In this document: one piece after another, positions 16,487-27,095 of the stretch
Position numbering within the stretch: the stretch's first letter is position 1
How the letters are laid out: each line of letters begins with the position of its first letter
DNA from: 34-65-8 sp964516135
Lineage (GTDB): Bacteria; Pseudomonadota; Alphaproteobacteria; Sphingomonadales; Sphingomonadaceae
Length of the DNA stretch: 64,000 nucleotides
Assembly (NCBI GenBank): GCA_964516135.1
Contig: CAZEWN010000007.1
Span: forward strand, 1 to 64,000
Direction: 5' to 3'
Made by a program: the position numbers and the translations under genes
The notes under the pieces: model-generated
The model's database searches: none
What the model was told of the DNA's origin: nothing
Seen by the model: only the letters and a program-made list of their open reading frames with translations

Positions 16487-18484
16487 ATGACGGAATTGCT
16501 CAAGATCAGCCTGCCCGATGGATCGGTGCGCGAGGTTCCGCGCGGCAGCACCCCCGCGGACATCGCCGCCGCGATCGGGCCGGGCCTGGCCAAGGCCGCG
16601 CTCGCCGCCCGGGTGGACGGCGAACTGCGCGACCTCAATCGCGCGTTCGAGGGGGACGCGAGCCTTGCGCTGGTCACCGCGCGCGACGAAGCCGACGCGC
16701 TTGAACTCGCGCGCCACGACTATGCCCATGTCCTCGCCGAAGCGATCCAAAGCCTGTGGCCGGGCACGCAGATCACCTTCGGCCCGGCGACCGAGGACGG
16801 ATTCTACTACGATGTCATGGCGCCTGCTGGGCGCGAGCCGTTCAGCATGGACGACCTGCCCGCGATTGAGGAGGCGATGCGCGCGATCATCCGCGCCGAC
16901 AAGCCGTTGACGCGCGAAGTGTGGAGCCGTCAGCAACTCATCGACAAGTGGCGCGCGGAGGGTGAAAGCTTCAAGGCGGAATGGGCGGTCGAACTGCCCG
17001 AGAACGAGGAACTGACGGTCTATCGCAGCGGTGAGGACTGGCTTGATATGTGCCGCGGCCCGCACCTGCCCAGCACGGGCAAGCTCGATCCTCAGGCCTT
17101 CAAGCTGATGCGCGTGGCCGGTGCCTATTGGCGCGGCGACCAGAAGAATGCCCAGCTCACGCGCATTTACGGCACCGGCTGGCTCAACAAGAAGCAACTG
17201 GACGCCCACCTTCACCGGCTGGAGGAAGCGGCCAGGCGCGACCACCGCAAGCTGGGCCGCGAAATGAACCTGTTCCACTTGCAGGAAGAAGCGCACGGCA
17301 GCGTGTTCTGGCATCCGCAAGGCTACAAGATCTGGCGCGCGGTCGAGGATTACATGCGCCGCGCGATCGAGGGCGCCGGATACCGCGAGGTCAAGACGCC
17401 GCAGGTCATGGACGCGCGCCAGTGGGAACAATCCGGCCACTGGGGCAAGTTCCGCGAAAACATGTTCGTCATCCCCGACGAAGTGCCCAACACCGAGGAC
17501 GAAGGGCCGGTCATCAGCGGCGATGCCGACTGGATGGCGCTGAAGCCGATGAACTGCCCGGCGCACGTGCTGATCTTCCGCCAGGGGCTGAAAAGCTATC
17601 GCGAGCTGCCGCTGCGCATTTACGAAAACGGCTGCTGCCATCGCAACGAACCGCACGGCGCGCTGCACGGCATCATGCGGGTGCGCCAGTTCACGCAGGA
17701 CGACGCGCATATCTTCTGCCGCGAGGACCAGCTCATCGCCGAAGTCCGCGCCTTCTGCGAACTGGCCGACCGCGTCTATCGCGACTTCGGATTTTCGTAT
17801 TCGGTCAAGCTCGCGCTGCGGCCGGAGCAGCGCTACGGCAGCGATGCGGACTGGGACAAGGCGGAGGCCGAACTGCGCCAGGCAGTGACCGACGCCGGGC
17901 TCGCGACCGAAGAGTACGGCTGGGAGGAATTGCCGGGCGAGGGCGCGTTCTACGCGCCCAAGCTGGAATGGCACCTGACCGACGCGATCGGGCGCACCTG
18001 GCAGGTCGGCACGATCCAGTCGGATCGCGTGTTGCCCGAGCGGCTCGATGCGAGCTATGTTGGCGAAGACGGCGAGAAGCACCGCCCGGTCATGCTGCAC
18101 CGCGCGATCTTCGGCAGCTACGAACGCTTCATCGGCATTCTGATAGAGCATTTCGCCGGGCGTCTGCCGGTCTGGCTCGCGCCAACGCAGGCCGTCGTGG
18201 CGACGATCGTGTCCGATGCCGACGATTATGCGCGCGACGTGGTTGCGAAACTGGAGGCCGCCGGCATTCGAGTGGAGGCGGATCTCCGCAACGAGAAGAT
18301 CAATTACAAGGTGCGCGAACACAGTGTGGCGAAAGTCCCTCACCTCCTGGTGGTCGGCAAGCGCGAGGCGGAGGAAGGCAAGGTCGCCGTGCGGACGCTG
18401 GGCGCCGAGCATCAAAAGGTGATGACGCTGGACGAGGCGCTGACGATGTTGCGCCAAGAGGCGACCGCGCCGGACCTGCGGTGA
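16487..18484 (+). CDS. thrS: Threonine-tRNA ligase
   Basis: ThrRS charges tRNA-Thr in the cytoplasm. The 665-residue product shows the N-terminal TGS domain (SLPDGSVREVPRGST), the editing domain with HDYAHVLAEA, and class II catalytic motifs. These include MNCPAHVLIFRQ, then CCHRNEPHGALHG with MRVRQFTQDDAHIFC, and motif 3 GSYERFIGILIEHF. A C-terminal anticodon-binding domain begins near PVWLAP. Start ATG 16487 gives the expected N-terminus, and longer frames run into the leader. The upstream Thr-rich frame and stem suggest control by attenuation rather than by ThrRS binding its own mRNA as in E. coli. Confidence 0.97.
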   Translation: MTELLKISLPDGSVREVPRGSTPADIAAAIGPGLAKAALAARVDGELRDLNRAFEGDASLALVTARDEADALELARHDYAHVLAEAIQSLWPGTQITFGPATEDGFYYDVMAPAGREPFSMDDLPAIEEAMRAIIRADKPLTREVWSRQQLIDKWRAEGESFKAEWAVELPENEELTVYRSGEDWLDMCRGPHLPSTGKLDPQAFKLMRVAGAYWRGDQKNAQLTRIYGTGWLNKKQLDAHLHRLEEAARRDHRKLGREMNLFHLQEEAHGSVFWHPQGYKIWRAVEDYMRRAIEGAGYREVKTPQVMDARQWEQSGHWGKFRENMFVIPDEVPNTEDEGPVISGDADWMALKPMNCPAHVLIFRQGLKSYRELPLRIYENGCCHRNEPHGALHGIMRVRQFTQDDAHIFCREDQLIAEVRAFCELADRVYRDFGFSYSVKLALRPEQRYGSDADWDKAEAELRQAVTDAGLATEEYGWEELPGEGAFYAPKLEWHLTDAIGRTWQVGTIQSDRVLPERLDASYVGEDGEKHRPVMLHRAIFGSYERFIGILIEHFAGRLPVWLAPTQAVVATIVSDADDYARDVVAKLEAAGIRVEADLRNEKINYKVREHSVAKVPHLLVVGKREAEEGKVAVRTLGAEHQKVMTLDEALTMLRQEATAPDLR

Positions 18485-18554
18485 GGGTACGCTGCTCGGC
18501 TTCACCCTCGTTCAGATAGCGGTTGCGCTGATCGCCACGCTTGCCGCCGCCTAC

Positions 18555-19232
18555 GTGCGCGGGCTGGCGGGGTTCGGCATGGCGATCCTGCTGGTGCCGG
18601 TCCTCGCGCTGGCGCTGTCGCCGGTGGAGGCTGTGCTGGTCGCCAACATGCTCGGGGCGATGATCGGTGCGAGCGAGATTGCCCGGCTGGTGCGGGAGGC
18701 GGAAAGGTCGGCTTTCACCATTTCGGGCCTGGTACTGCTCGCGACCGCGCCCGGGCTCTATGCGCTGTCCGTGACCGACGTATCGTTGGCGCGGCTGCTG
18801 ATCGCACTGGTCGCGCTGTCGGCATTCGGCGCGATGATGCTACCCATGCGCGACAGCGCACCGCCCGGGCGGGTGAGCACGGTGACTACGGGGCTGGCCA
18901 GCGGGCTCCTCACGGGGTTCGCGGGGATGCCAGGGCCGCCAGTGGTGCCATTCTATGTCCGGCGCCATATCCCGCGGGTGACTGCCAAGGCGTCCATGGT
19001 GCTTGTCTTCACTTGCGCCAGCTGCGCCGGAATCGGCTCGGGGCTGGCTTTCGGGGTGATGACATGGCGGCTCGCGCTGCTCGCGCTGGCGCTGTTTCCC
19101 GTGGTGCTGCTCGGCAACTGGCTGGGCGCGAAGATGTCGGGTAAGATCGGCGACACTGCCTGGCGCGTGTTCGCGGCAACAGTGCTGGGCGCGGCGGCGT
19201 TCGCCGCGCTCCTGAAGCTGTTACAGGGGTAG
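18555..19232 (+). CDS. TauE/SafE family permease (start uncertain)
   Basis: The hydrophobic product has seven or eight helices, with the TauE/SafE marks GLAGFGMAILLVPVLAL and, in the second half, the repeat-like LLTGFAGMPGPPVVPFY. The family exports or imports sulfonates, sulfite or related anions. GTG 18555 is the first standard start, but hydrophobic family-like sequence (FTLVQIAVALIATLAAAY) continues upstream in frame to about 18492 with no ATG, GTG or TTG. The true start may be CTG 18492. Alternatively, a GTG overlapping the thrS stop (GTGA 18481-18484) was used before a small indel. Confidence 0.75.
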   Translation: MRGLAGFGMAILLVPVLALALSPVEAVLVANMLGAMIGASEIARLVREAERSAFTISGLVLLATAPGLYALSVTDVSLARLLIALVALSAFGAMMLPMRDSAPPGRVSTVTTGLASGLLTGFAGMPGPPVVPFYVRRHIPRVTAKASMVLVFTCASCAGIGSGLAFGVMTWRLALLALALFPVVLLGNWLGAKMSGKIGDTAWRVFAATVLGAAAFAALLKLLQG

Positions 19233-19343
19233 GAACGGCCCGGCCGCGATCAGCGCGGCCGCGCAGGCGCAGACGACTGCAGAGCGGGCCGCATTACGCG
19301 CGCGCGATTGGTAGGTGCGGACAAGGGCGATGGCATGGACCAT
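19221..19343 (-). CDS. Possible small membrane protein
   Basis: This 40-codon frame encodes MVHAIALVRTYQSRARNAAR followed by a hydrophobic tail ending AAGPFLPL, a single short membrane segment. It overlaps the last 12 bases of the convergent permease gene and contains a GC-rich hairpin. Supporting evidence is limited to frame and amphipathic layout, so it may be non-coding. Confidence 0.3.
   Translation of the reverse strand: MVHAIALVRTYQSRARNAARSAVVCACAAALIAAGPFLPL
19241..19261. terminator. GC-rich hairpin after the TauE-like gene
   Basis: CGGCCGCG pairs perfectly with CGCGGCCG around the loop ATCAG, 8 bases after the permease stop. There is no T-tract, so it is a weak candidate terminator between convergent units. 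Confidence 0.35.
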
Positions 19344-19377
19344 GCGCCGAGTTTCGGCCCAGGCGCCTAACGAAGCG

Positions 19378-20346
19378 TTAAAGGCGCGGCATCTGCTGGC
19401 TGGCGCAGTGAAAACCGCCGCCCCCGGCGAGCACCGCATCGGCGGGAAGGCCAATGGTCGCCCGGTCAGGAAACAGTGCGGCGATCGCGGCCACGCCTTC
19501 GTCGTCATGCTGCGACCCGAAGGTCGGCACGACCACCAGGTTCGTCGTGATCGCGAAATTGGCATAGCTTGCCGGTTCGACCAGGTCGCCACGGGTGATC
19601 AGTCCGGGCGACGGGATCTCCAGCACCTCTACCCCAAATGCCTCGGCGCGGGCCCTGGCATCGGCGTAGATCGCGGCGTTGGGATCGCCGCTACCGGCTG
19701 CACGCGGCAATGCCAGCTGGTTCGGGCCCACGAACCGCGCGAGGTTATCAACGTGCCCATCGGTGTGGTCGTTGATCAAGCCGTCGCGCAGCCACAGCAC
19801 GCGGTCGAAGCCAAGGTCGCGCGCGAGGCGCGCCTCGATGTCCTGGCGCGACAGCGTGGGATTGCGGTTGGGGTTGAGCAGGCACTGTTCGGTGGTGACG
19901 ACGAGGCCGGTCCCGTCGCCATCCACTGCGCCCCCTTCCAGCACCCAGTCGCTCTCGACGACCGGAAGCCCTGCATCGGCGGCAAGCTCGGCACCAATCG
20001 CCTGATCGCCCTGCATCAGATACTTCCCGCCCCAGCCATTGAACTGGCACCGCAATGCCGAGCCGTCGGCGCGCACCAGCGGCCCGGTATCGCGCAACCA
20101 AACGTCGCCATAGGCGCGTCGCTCCAGCATGACCGCACCGGATACAAGCGACCGCGCACGCGCCTCGCTCGCGGCATCGCGGACCAGCAGGCGCACGTCC
20201 TGCCCGCTCTCCGCCACGGCATTGGCGAAGGCGGCGATCTGCTCCTGCGCGCGGCCCAGGTAATCCCGCCATTCGTCCGCATCGTGGGGGAAGCCGATCC
20301 ACAACCAGTCCTGCGGCGTCCATTCGGGCGGCATCGTGATGCTCAT
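19378..20346 (-). CDS. aguA: Agmatine deiminase
   Basis: AguA hydrolyses agmatine to N-carbamoylputrescine and ammonia in the putrescine route. The 322-residue product shows the peptidylarginine-deiminase fold signatures: YGDVWLRDTGP, EGGAVDGDGTG, NDHTDGHVDNLARF, and the catalytic Cys in GGGGFHCASQQMP at the C-terminus. Start ATG 20346 or ATG 20334 are both possible. It follows the M28 peptidase gene by 7 bases on the same strand. The partner amidohydrolase AguB is not in this window, so the next pathway step must be encoded elsewhere. Confidence 0.93.
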   Translation of the reverse strand: MSITMPPEWTPQDWLWIGFPHDADEWRDYLGRAQEQIAAFANAVAESGQDVRLLVRDAASEARARSLVSGAVMLERRAYGDVWLRDTGPLVRADGSALRCQFNGWGGKYLMQGDQAIGAELAADAGLPVVESDWVLEGGAVDGDGTGLVVTTEQCLLNPNRNPTLSRQDIEARLARDLGFDRVLWLRDGLINDHTDGHVDNLARFVGPNQLALPRAAGSGDPNAAIYADARARAEAFGVEVLEIPSPGLITRGDLVEPASYANFAITTNLVVVPTFGSQHDDEGVAAIAALFPDRATIGLPADAVLAGGGGFHCASQQMPRL

Positions 20347-20353
20347 GATGCGA

Positions 20354-22036
<1,683 letters not shown>

Positions 22037-22138
22037 GTTGGCTTCCCTGTCAGTAGGAGCGAATGGACGGGCTTGTCGCAGAGCATTCGGCGCGCTGCAA
22101 GGTTGCGCGGACGCCGGGCAGGCGGCAGGAGGTCGGCC

Positions 22139-24829
22139 ATGGCGGCGGACTGGACAGAAGCGATCGAGCGCGCGCGCGTGAACGCGCCGTTCCTTGCCAG
22201 TGCGCTGGAACGCCTGCCCGATATCGCCGACCTTCTGGCGCGGGGCGAGGGTGAGGCGGCGCTCGCGGCCGCGGCGGCGCTGCGCGGGGACGCGGATCCG
22301 GCGAGGGGGCTCAGGCGCGAGCGGCTCGGCCACGCGCTGGCGCTGGCGATCGGCGATCTCGCCGGGGCGTTTCCGCTTGCCCGCGTCACCGGTGAGCTTT
22401 CGGCACTGGCGGACCGCGCGCTCGATGCCGCAATGCGGGAGGCGGTGTGGCGCCGGGTCGAGGGTGCGGAGGCGACCGGGTTCATCGCGCTGGCATTGGG
22501 CAAGCATGGCGCGGGCGAGCTGAACTACAGCTCCGACATCGACCCCATCCTGCTCTACGATCCGACGAGCCTGCCCCGCCGAGAGCGCGACGAGCCGGGC
22601 GAGGCGGCGCAGCGCTATGCGCGCGAGGTGGTCCGGCTGCTCGCCGAGAACACCAGCGACGGTTACGTCTTCCGCATCGACTTGCGGTTGCGCCCCGCCT
22701 CGGAAGTCAGCCCGCTGGCACTGTCGGTCAATGCGGCGCTATCGCATTACGAAACATCGGCGCTGGCGTGGGAACGCGCCGCTTTCATCCGCGCGCGCGC
22801 CTGCGGGGGAGACGTGGCGGCGGGCGAAAGCTTTCTCGATGCAATCCGCCCGTTCGTCTGGCGACGCAGCCTCGATTTTGGCGCCATCGCCGAGATCGAG
22901 CGCCTGACCGCGCGGATCCGCGAAACCTACACCGGGCCGCTCACGCCGCAGCCCGGTTTCAACCTCAAGCAGGGCCGGGGCGGCATCCGGGAGGTCGAGT
23001 TCTTCGCTCAGACGCACCAGTTGATCCACGGTGGCCGCGACCCGTCACTGCGCCTCAGGGGCGTCGCTGAAACCCTCGACGCGCTTGCCGCTGCCGGGCT
23101 GATCGAGCCCGAAGATAGCCAAGTCCTCAAAGCCAGCTACGCGCGGCTAAGGACGGTCGAGCACCGGCTGCAGATGATCGAGGACCAGCAGACCCATACC
23201 TTGCCGGGCGGCGAGGCGCTGAACCGGGTGGCGCGGCTTGACGGTCTGGCCGATGGCGCGGCCCTGCTGGCGGATCTGGCGCAGGTGACGGAAGCGGTTG
23301 CCGCGCGTTTCGACCGGTTGATCGGTGCGAACGAAAAGCCGACCGCCGTTGCCGCCGCGCCCCTGCCGGAACGGTTGGCGGAGCTCGGCTATACCGACCC
23401 CGTCTCGCTGGCGACGCGGATCGCCGGCTGGGGCGAAGGCAACATGCGCGCGCTGCGCAGCGAATCGGCGCGGGCCGCGTTCGAGGCACTCCAGCCGCGC
23501 CTGCTTGTCGCGATCGCGGAGGCGCCAGAACCTGACGCCGCGCTGCTGCGGTGGGAGCGCTTGCTCGAGAATGCTTCGAGCGCGATCAACCTTTTCCGCC
23601 TGCTCGAAGCGCGCCCGGCGCTGCTCGATCAGCTCGTCAATCTGCTTAGCCTAGCCCCGCCACTTGCCGATGCGCTGGCGCGGCGCCCGGCATTGCTCGA
23701 CACGCTGATCGACCGCAGCGCACTCGACCTGCCCGGTCATCTCGCCGAGTTGCGCGACAAGATGGCGCGGACTGAGCGTGACGACGGCTACGAGCAGCGG
23801 CTCGACCGCATCCGTGTTGTCACCGGCGAGACGCGTTTCGCGCTAGGCGTGCAGTTGATCGAGGCAGCGCACGATCCGCTCGCGATTGCGAGCGGCCTGT
23901 CGCGTTGCGCCGAGGCGGCCTTGCAGGTCGCGCTTGCGGCAGCGAGCGCCGAATTCGCGCGCGAACATGGCCACATTGCCGGTGCGGAACTGGTGGTGCT
24001 GGGCCTTGGCAGGCTGGGCGGCGGGCTGCTCACCCACGCGTCAGACCTCGACATCGTCTATCTGTTCACCGGCCCGCACGACGCGGAATCGGACGGGCGG
24101 CGGCCATTGGGCGCGACGCTCTATTTCAATCGGCTCGCCCAGCGTGTCGGCGCGGCGCTGAGCGTGCCGACTGCCGAAGGCGCGCTCTACGAAGTCGATA
24201 CCCGGCTGCGTCCGCAAGGCGCGCAAGGCCCGCTCGCGGTCAATGTCGAAAGCTTCGCCCGCTACCAACGGGAAGACGCGTGGACGTGGGAACACATGGC
24301 ATTGACCCGTGCCCGCGTCCTGGCCGGGTCCCACGAAGCACGCGGGGATATCGAAGGTGCGATCACCGCGGTCCTTAACCGCGCACGCGATCCGGACAAG
24401 CTTCGTGCCGATGTGCTCAAGATGCGCGGCGACATGGCGGCGAACAAGCCGCCACGCGGGCCACTCGATGCCAAACTGCTGCGCGGCGGGCTGGTCGATC
24501 TCGAATTCCTCGTCCATTACCTGCAACTGCGCGATCGGACCGCGTTCGATCCCGATCTCGGCGCAGCGGTACGGGCTCTGTCCAATGGGGGCCTGCTGGG
24601 TCAGGAGATGGAAGCCGCGCACGACCTGTTAACCCGCATGCTGGTGGCGACGCGGCTCCTCGCCCCTGAGCTAGCGCCACCCGCGCCTGCGGCCGCGTGG
24701 GTGCTCGCGCGGGCTTGCGGGCACGAAACGATCGACGGGCTTCTTGCGGCTTGCAAGGCCGTGCGTCATGGCGTCGCACGCGAATGGCAACGGCATTTTG
24801 CCGCGGAACTGGAGATGGACCATGACTGA
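22139..24829 (+). CDS. glnE: Bifunctional glutamine synthetase adenylyltransferase/adenylyl-removing enzyme
   Basis: GlnE sets glutamine synthetase activity by adding or removing AMP in response to PII. The 896-residue product has two nucleotidyltransferase domains. The N-terminal, deadenylylating one carries LALGKHGAGELNYSSDIDP near residue 120, and the C-terminal, adenylylating one carries VLGLGRLGGGLLTHASDLDI near residue 620. KQGRGGIREVEFF marks the linker. ATG 22139 has AGGAGGT eight bases upstream; the frame is open for a further kilobase upstream but that stretch is antisense to the M28 gene. The end overlaps bcp by 8 bases. Confidence 0.95.
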   Translation: MAADWTEAIERARVNAPFLASALERLPDIADLLARGEGEAALAAAAALRGDADPARGLRRERLGHALALAIGDLAGAFPLARVTGELSALADRALDAAMREAVWRRVEGAEATGFIALALGKHGAGELNYSSDIDPILLYDPTSLPRRERDEPGEAAQRYAREVVRLLAENTSDGYVFRIDLRLRPASEVSPLALSVNAALSHYETSALAWERAAFIRARACGGDVAAGESFLDAIRPFVWRRSLDFGAIAEIERLTARIRETYTGPLTPQPGFNLKQGRGGIREVEFFAQTHQLIHGGRDPSLRLRGVAETLDALAAAGLIEPEDSQVLKASYARLRTVEHRLQMIEDQQTHTLPGGEALNRVARLDGLADGAALLADLAQVTEAVAARFDRLIGANEKPTAVAAAPLPERLAELGYTDPVSLATRIAGWGEGNMRALRSESARAAFEALQPRLLVAIAEAPEPDAALLRWERLLENASSAINLFRLLEARPALLDQLVNLLSLAPPLADALARRPALLDTLIDRSALDLPGHLAELRDKMARTERDDGYEQRLDRIRVVTGETRFALGVQLIEAAHDPLAIASGLSRCAEAALQVALAAASAEFAREHGHIAGAELVVLGLGRLGGGLLTHASDLDIVYLFTGPHDAESDGRRPLGATLYFNRLAQRVGAALSVPTAEGALYEVDTRLRPQGAQGPLAVNVESFARYQREDAWTWEHMALTRARVLAGSHEARGDIEGAITAVLNRARDPDKLRADVLKMRGDMAANKPPRGPLDAKLLRGGLVDLEFLVHYLQLRDRTAFDPDLGAAVRALSNGGLLGQEMEAAHDLLTRMLVATRLLAPELAPPAPAAAWVLARACGHETIDGLLAACKAVRHGVAREWQRHFAAELEMDHD

Positions 24830-25295
24830 CACGCCGGGAGTTGGCGACACGCTGCCAGACATCGCGATGACAACGCCCGATGGCGGGCAGGTCTCGCCAA
24901 GGGATTTTGTCGGGCGCAAGCTGGTCCTGTTCTTCTATCCCAAGGACGATACCCCTGGCTGTACGACCGAGGCCAAGGATTTCTCTTCATTCAAGGCGGC
25001 GTTCGAACAAGCGGGCGTGGTGCTGCTCGGGGTCAGCAAGGATCCGCCCGCGAAGCACCGGAAGTTTACCGCCAAGCACAGCTTGACGGTCGATCTCGCA
25101 ACCGATGCCGAAGACGGCGGCCTGTCCGACGCGCTCGGCGCTTGGACCGAGAAGTCGATGTACGGGAAAACGTACATGGGCATGGTCCGCACGACCTACC
25201 TGGTCGGTGCGGACGGACGGATCGCGCGCGTGTGGCACAAGGTCAAGGTCAAGGGCCACGTGGCCGAGGTGCTAGAGGCGGCAAAGGCTCTGTGA
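24822..25295 (+). CDS. bcp: Thioredoxin-dependent peroxiredoxin, Bcp type
   Basis: This 157-residue AhpC/TSA-fold enzyme reduces peroxides. The peroxidatic Cys47 lies in YPKDDTPGCTTEAKDF. It is the only cysteine in the protein. The resolving Cys found five residues later in E. coli Bcp is replaced by Lys/Asp sequence, so it must work as a 1-Cys enzyme with an external thiol. ATG 24822 has GGAG upstream and lies inside the end of glnE, giving tight coupling. Its own stop overlaps the next start (GTGA 25292-25295). Confidence 0.93.
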   Translation: MTDTPGVGDTLPDIAMTTPDGGQVSPRDFVGRKLVLFFYPKDDTPGCTTEAKDFSSFKAAFEQAGVVLLGVSKDPPAKHRKFTAKHSLTVDLATDAEDGGLSDALGAWTEKSMYGKTYMGMVRTTYLVGADGRIARVWHKVKVKGHVAEVLEAAKAL

Positions 25296-26083
25296 CCTCG
25301 GTCGCCGCTGCCATCCGCGCGGCTCTGTTGACGGCCGGACCGAAAGCCAAGGCCTTCGCCGCCCGCGACGTGGCGCGTCGCTGGCGCATGGGGCGTCTCC
25401 GGTTCGAATTTGACGCCATGATGCCCGATCGGCCGGCCTGGCCCGATAAGCCGGAACTGCTCGCGCCAGCGCGAATGCCCCGGCGTGGCAAAGGCGGATC
25501 GGAGCGCGGCCGGATCGCCCTATGGCATTCTCTGGCGCATATCGAATTCGTCGCCATCGACCTGGCGCTCGACATGGCTGGACGATTCGGGGCGGCGATG
25601 GACCGCGCTTTTGTCGACGATTTCCTGGGGGTTGCCGCGGAAGAGGCGATGCATTTCGCGCTGATCGACCGCAGGCTGCGCTCGCTCGGCAGCCATTATG
25701 GCGCCCTGCCTGCCCATGCCGGGCTGTGGGAAGCGGCCGAAGCGACGGCGCATGATGTGGCCGCACGGCTGGCAGTCGTGCCGATGGTGCTGAAGGCGCG
25801 CGGGCTTGACGTCACGCCGGCAACGCTGGACCGGGTTCGCGCACAGGGTGACGAACACGGCGCACGCATCCTGCAACGAATCCTTGACGATGAAATCCGC
25901 CATGTCGCGATCGGTACAAGGCATTTCGTTACCCTCAGCCGAATGCGACGGGAATCACCGGAAATTCTTTGGCAAACGTTGGTGTCGGAGCATTTCCGTG
26001 GGGCGCTGAAACCACCGTTCAACGACTCGGCGCGTCTTGCAGCCGGTTTGTCGCGAGACTTCTACGCGTGCCTTGCGCAATAA
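25292..26083 (+). CDS. DUF455 ferritin-like protein
   Basis: This 263-residue helical protein matches the DUF455/COG2833 ferritin-like group. The likely di-iron ligands are in HSLAHIEFVAIDLALD near residue 85, AAEEAMHFAL near 125 and DDEIRHVAIG near 200, giving the ExxH pattern of two helix pairs. Function of the family is not established; MiaE-like or rubrerythrin-like redox roles have been proposed. GTG 25292 overlaps the bcp stop, so it is the third gene of a glnE-bcp-DUF455 unit. Confidence 0.85.
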   Translation: MTSVAAAIRAALLTAGPKAKAFAARDVARRWRMGRLRFEFDAMMPDRPAWPDKPELLAPARMPRRGKGGSERGRIALWHSLAHIEFVAIDLALDMAGRFGAAMDRAFVDDFLGVAAEEAMHFALIDRRLRSLGSHYGALPAHAGLWEAAEATAHDVAARLAVVPMVLKARGLDVTPATLDRVRAQGDEHGARILQRILDDEIRHVAIGTRHFVTLSRMRRESPEILWQTLVSEHFRGALKPPFNDSARLAAGLSRDFYACLAQ

Positions 26084-26232
26084 AAATACCGCGTCACAAC
26101 CACCGCCAACACGCAAGCACACGGTTCGTTCCGGGACATTGCGGAAAATTCGCTAGACGCGTCGCCAGGGATCGGCGGCGCTTCGAAACGGGGTCAGGGC
26201 ACGGAAACGGTGCCTGAAAGAAGGACGGGATT

Positions 26233-26940
26233 TTGGTCGCTACTCGCCTTGTTCGCACGTTTGCGCTGCTTGCCTTTGCACCGCTTGTCATGGCCGCCAC
26301 ACCGGCTCTCGCCAATAGCAGCGCTTCGGCCGCGGCTGCGGAAATCGCCGCGCCGATCCAGGAAAATCGCACCGCACCTCTTGGCGGTGGCGATGCCCAG
26401 TTCCGCCAGCTCTTCGCGCAGTGGCAATCGATGGACGGCCCGGGTGCCAGTTCCACCACTGCCGCACCCGCGCCGATCGCAAGCATCTCGGTGCCCTCGC
26501 GCATGCCGCTCGAAGGCGCCTACATGTCGAGCGGCTACGGCATGCGGACACATCCCGTGCTCGGCGGCCGCCGGGCGCATGCCGGCATCGACCTCGCTGC
26601 GCCAACTGGCACACCGATCTACGCAACCGCCGATGGCCTGATCAGCAAGGCCGAGAATTTCAGCAGCTACGGCCTTTACGTCGCGATCGAGCACGGCGCC
26701 GAACTGCAGACCCGTTACGCCCATATGTCTCGCATCGCGGTTGCCGCCGGCCAGCGCGTGAAGAAGGGCGACATCATCGGTTACGTCGGCTCAACGGGCC
26801 GGTCGACCGGACCGCATCTCCACTACGAAGTCCGCATCGCGGGCGAGCCGGTCAATCCCGTGCCCTATATGGTCGAATCGCAAGCCCAGCAGGCGTTCGC
26901 GATGGCGACCGGCCGCGGCGGGCAAGGCGGCGGCGAATAA
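26233..26940 (+). CDS. M23-family metallopeptidase (LytM domain), exported
   Basis: This 235-residue peptidoglycan endopeptidase begins with a signal peptide (LVRTFALLAFAPLVMAATPALA) that supports the TTG start at 26233. A disordered linker reaches about residue 90, followed by the LytM domain. The zinc ligands are His and Asp in HPVLGGRRAHAGIDLA and the HxH of PHLHYEVR, so it is predicted active rather than a regulatory pseudo-enzyme. It acts on cell-wall crosslinks in the periplasm. It stands alone, 149 bases after the DUF455 gene, and is followed by a strong terminator. Confidence 0.9.
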   Translation: MVATRLVRTFALLAFAPLVMAATPALANSSASAAAAEIAAPIQENRTAPLGGGDAQFRQLFAQWQSMDGPGASSTTAAPAPIASISVPSRMPLEGAYMSSGYGMRTHPVLGGRRAHAGIDLAAPTGTPIYATADGLISKAENFSSYGLYVAIEHGAELQTRYAHMSRIAVAAGQRVKKGDIIGYVGSTGRSTGPHLHYEVRIAGEPVNPVPYMVESQAQQAFAMATGRGGQGGGE

Positions 26941-26978
26941 GCCTCCGGCCATCGGCTGCGTTACCTGACATCTGACAA

Positions 26979-27006
26979 GGGCCGCCGGGCAACCGGCGGC
27001 CCTTTT
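26979..27006 (+). terminator. Rho-independent terminator
   Basis: GGGCCGCCGG and CCGGCGGCCC form a perfect 10-bp stem around the stable tetraloop GCAA, followed directly by TTTT. It lies 39 bases after the M23 peptidase stop and is the clearest intrinsic terminator in the window. Confidence 0.93.
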
Positions 27007-27095
27007 CGCTTGCGGACGCGCACCGCCTGGCTAGGTTTCATTCTGCAACACGATGGCACCCGCGATGATGGGGCCACGTTGGAGAGAGGCCGACA

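Noticed and set aside
16433..18505. Minus-strand open frame opposite thrS
   Set aside because: All class II synthetase motifs are on the plus strand; the antisense frame has no recognisable domain.
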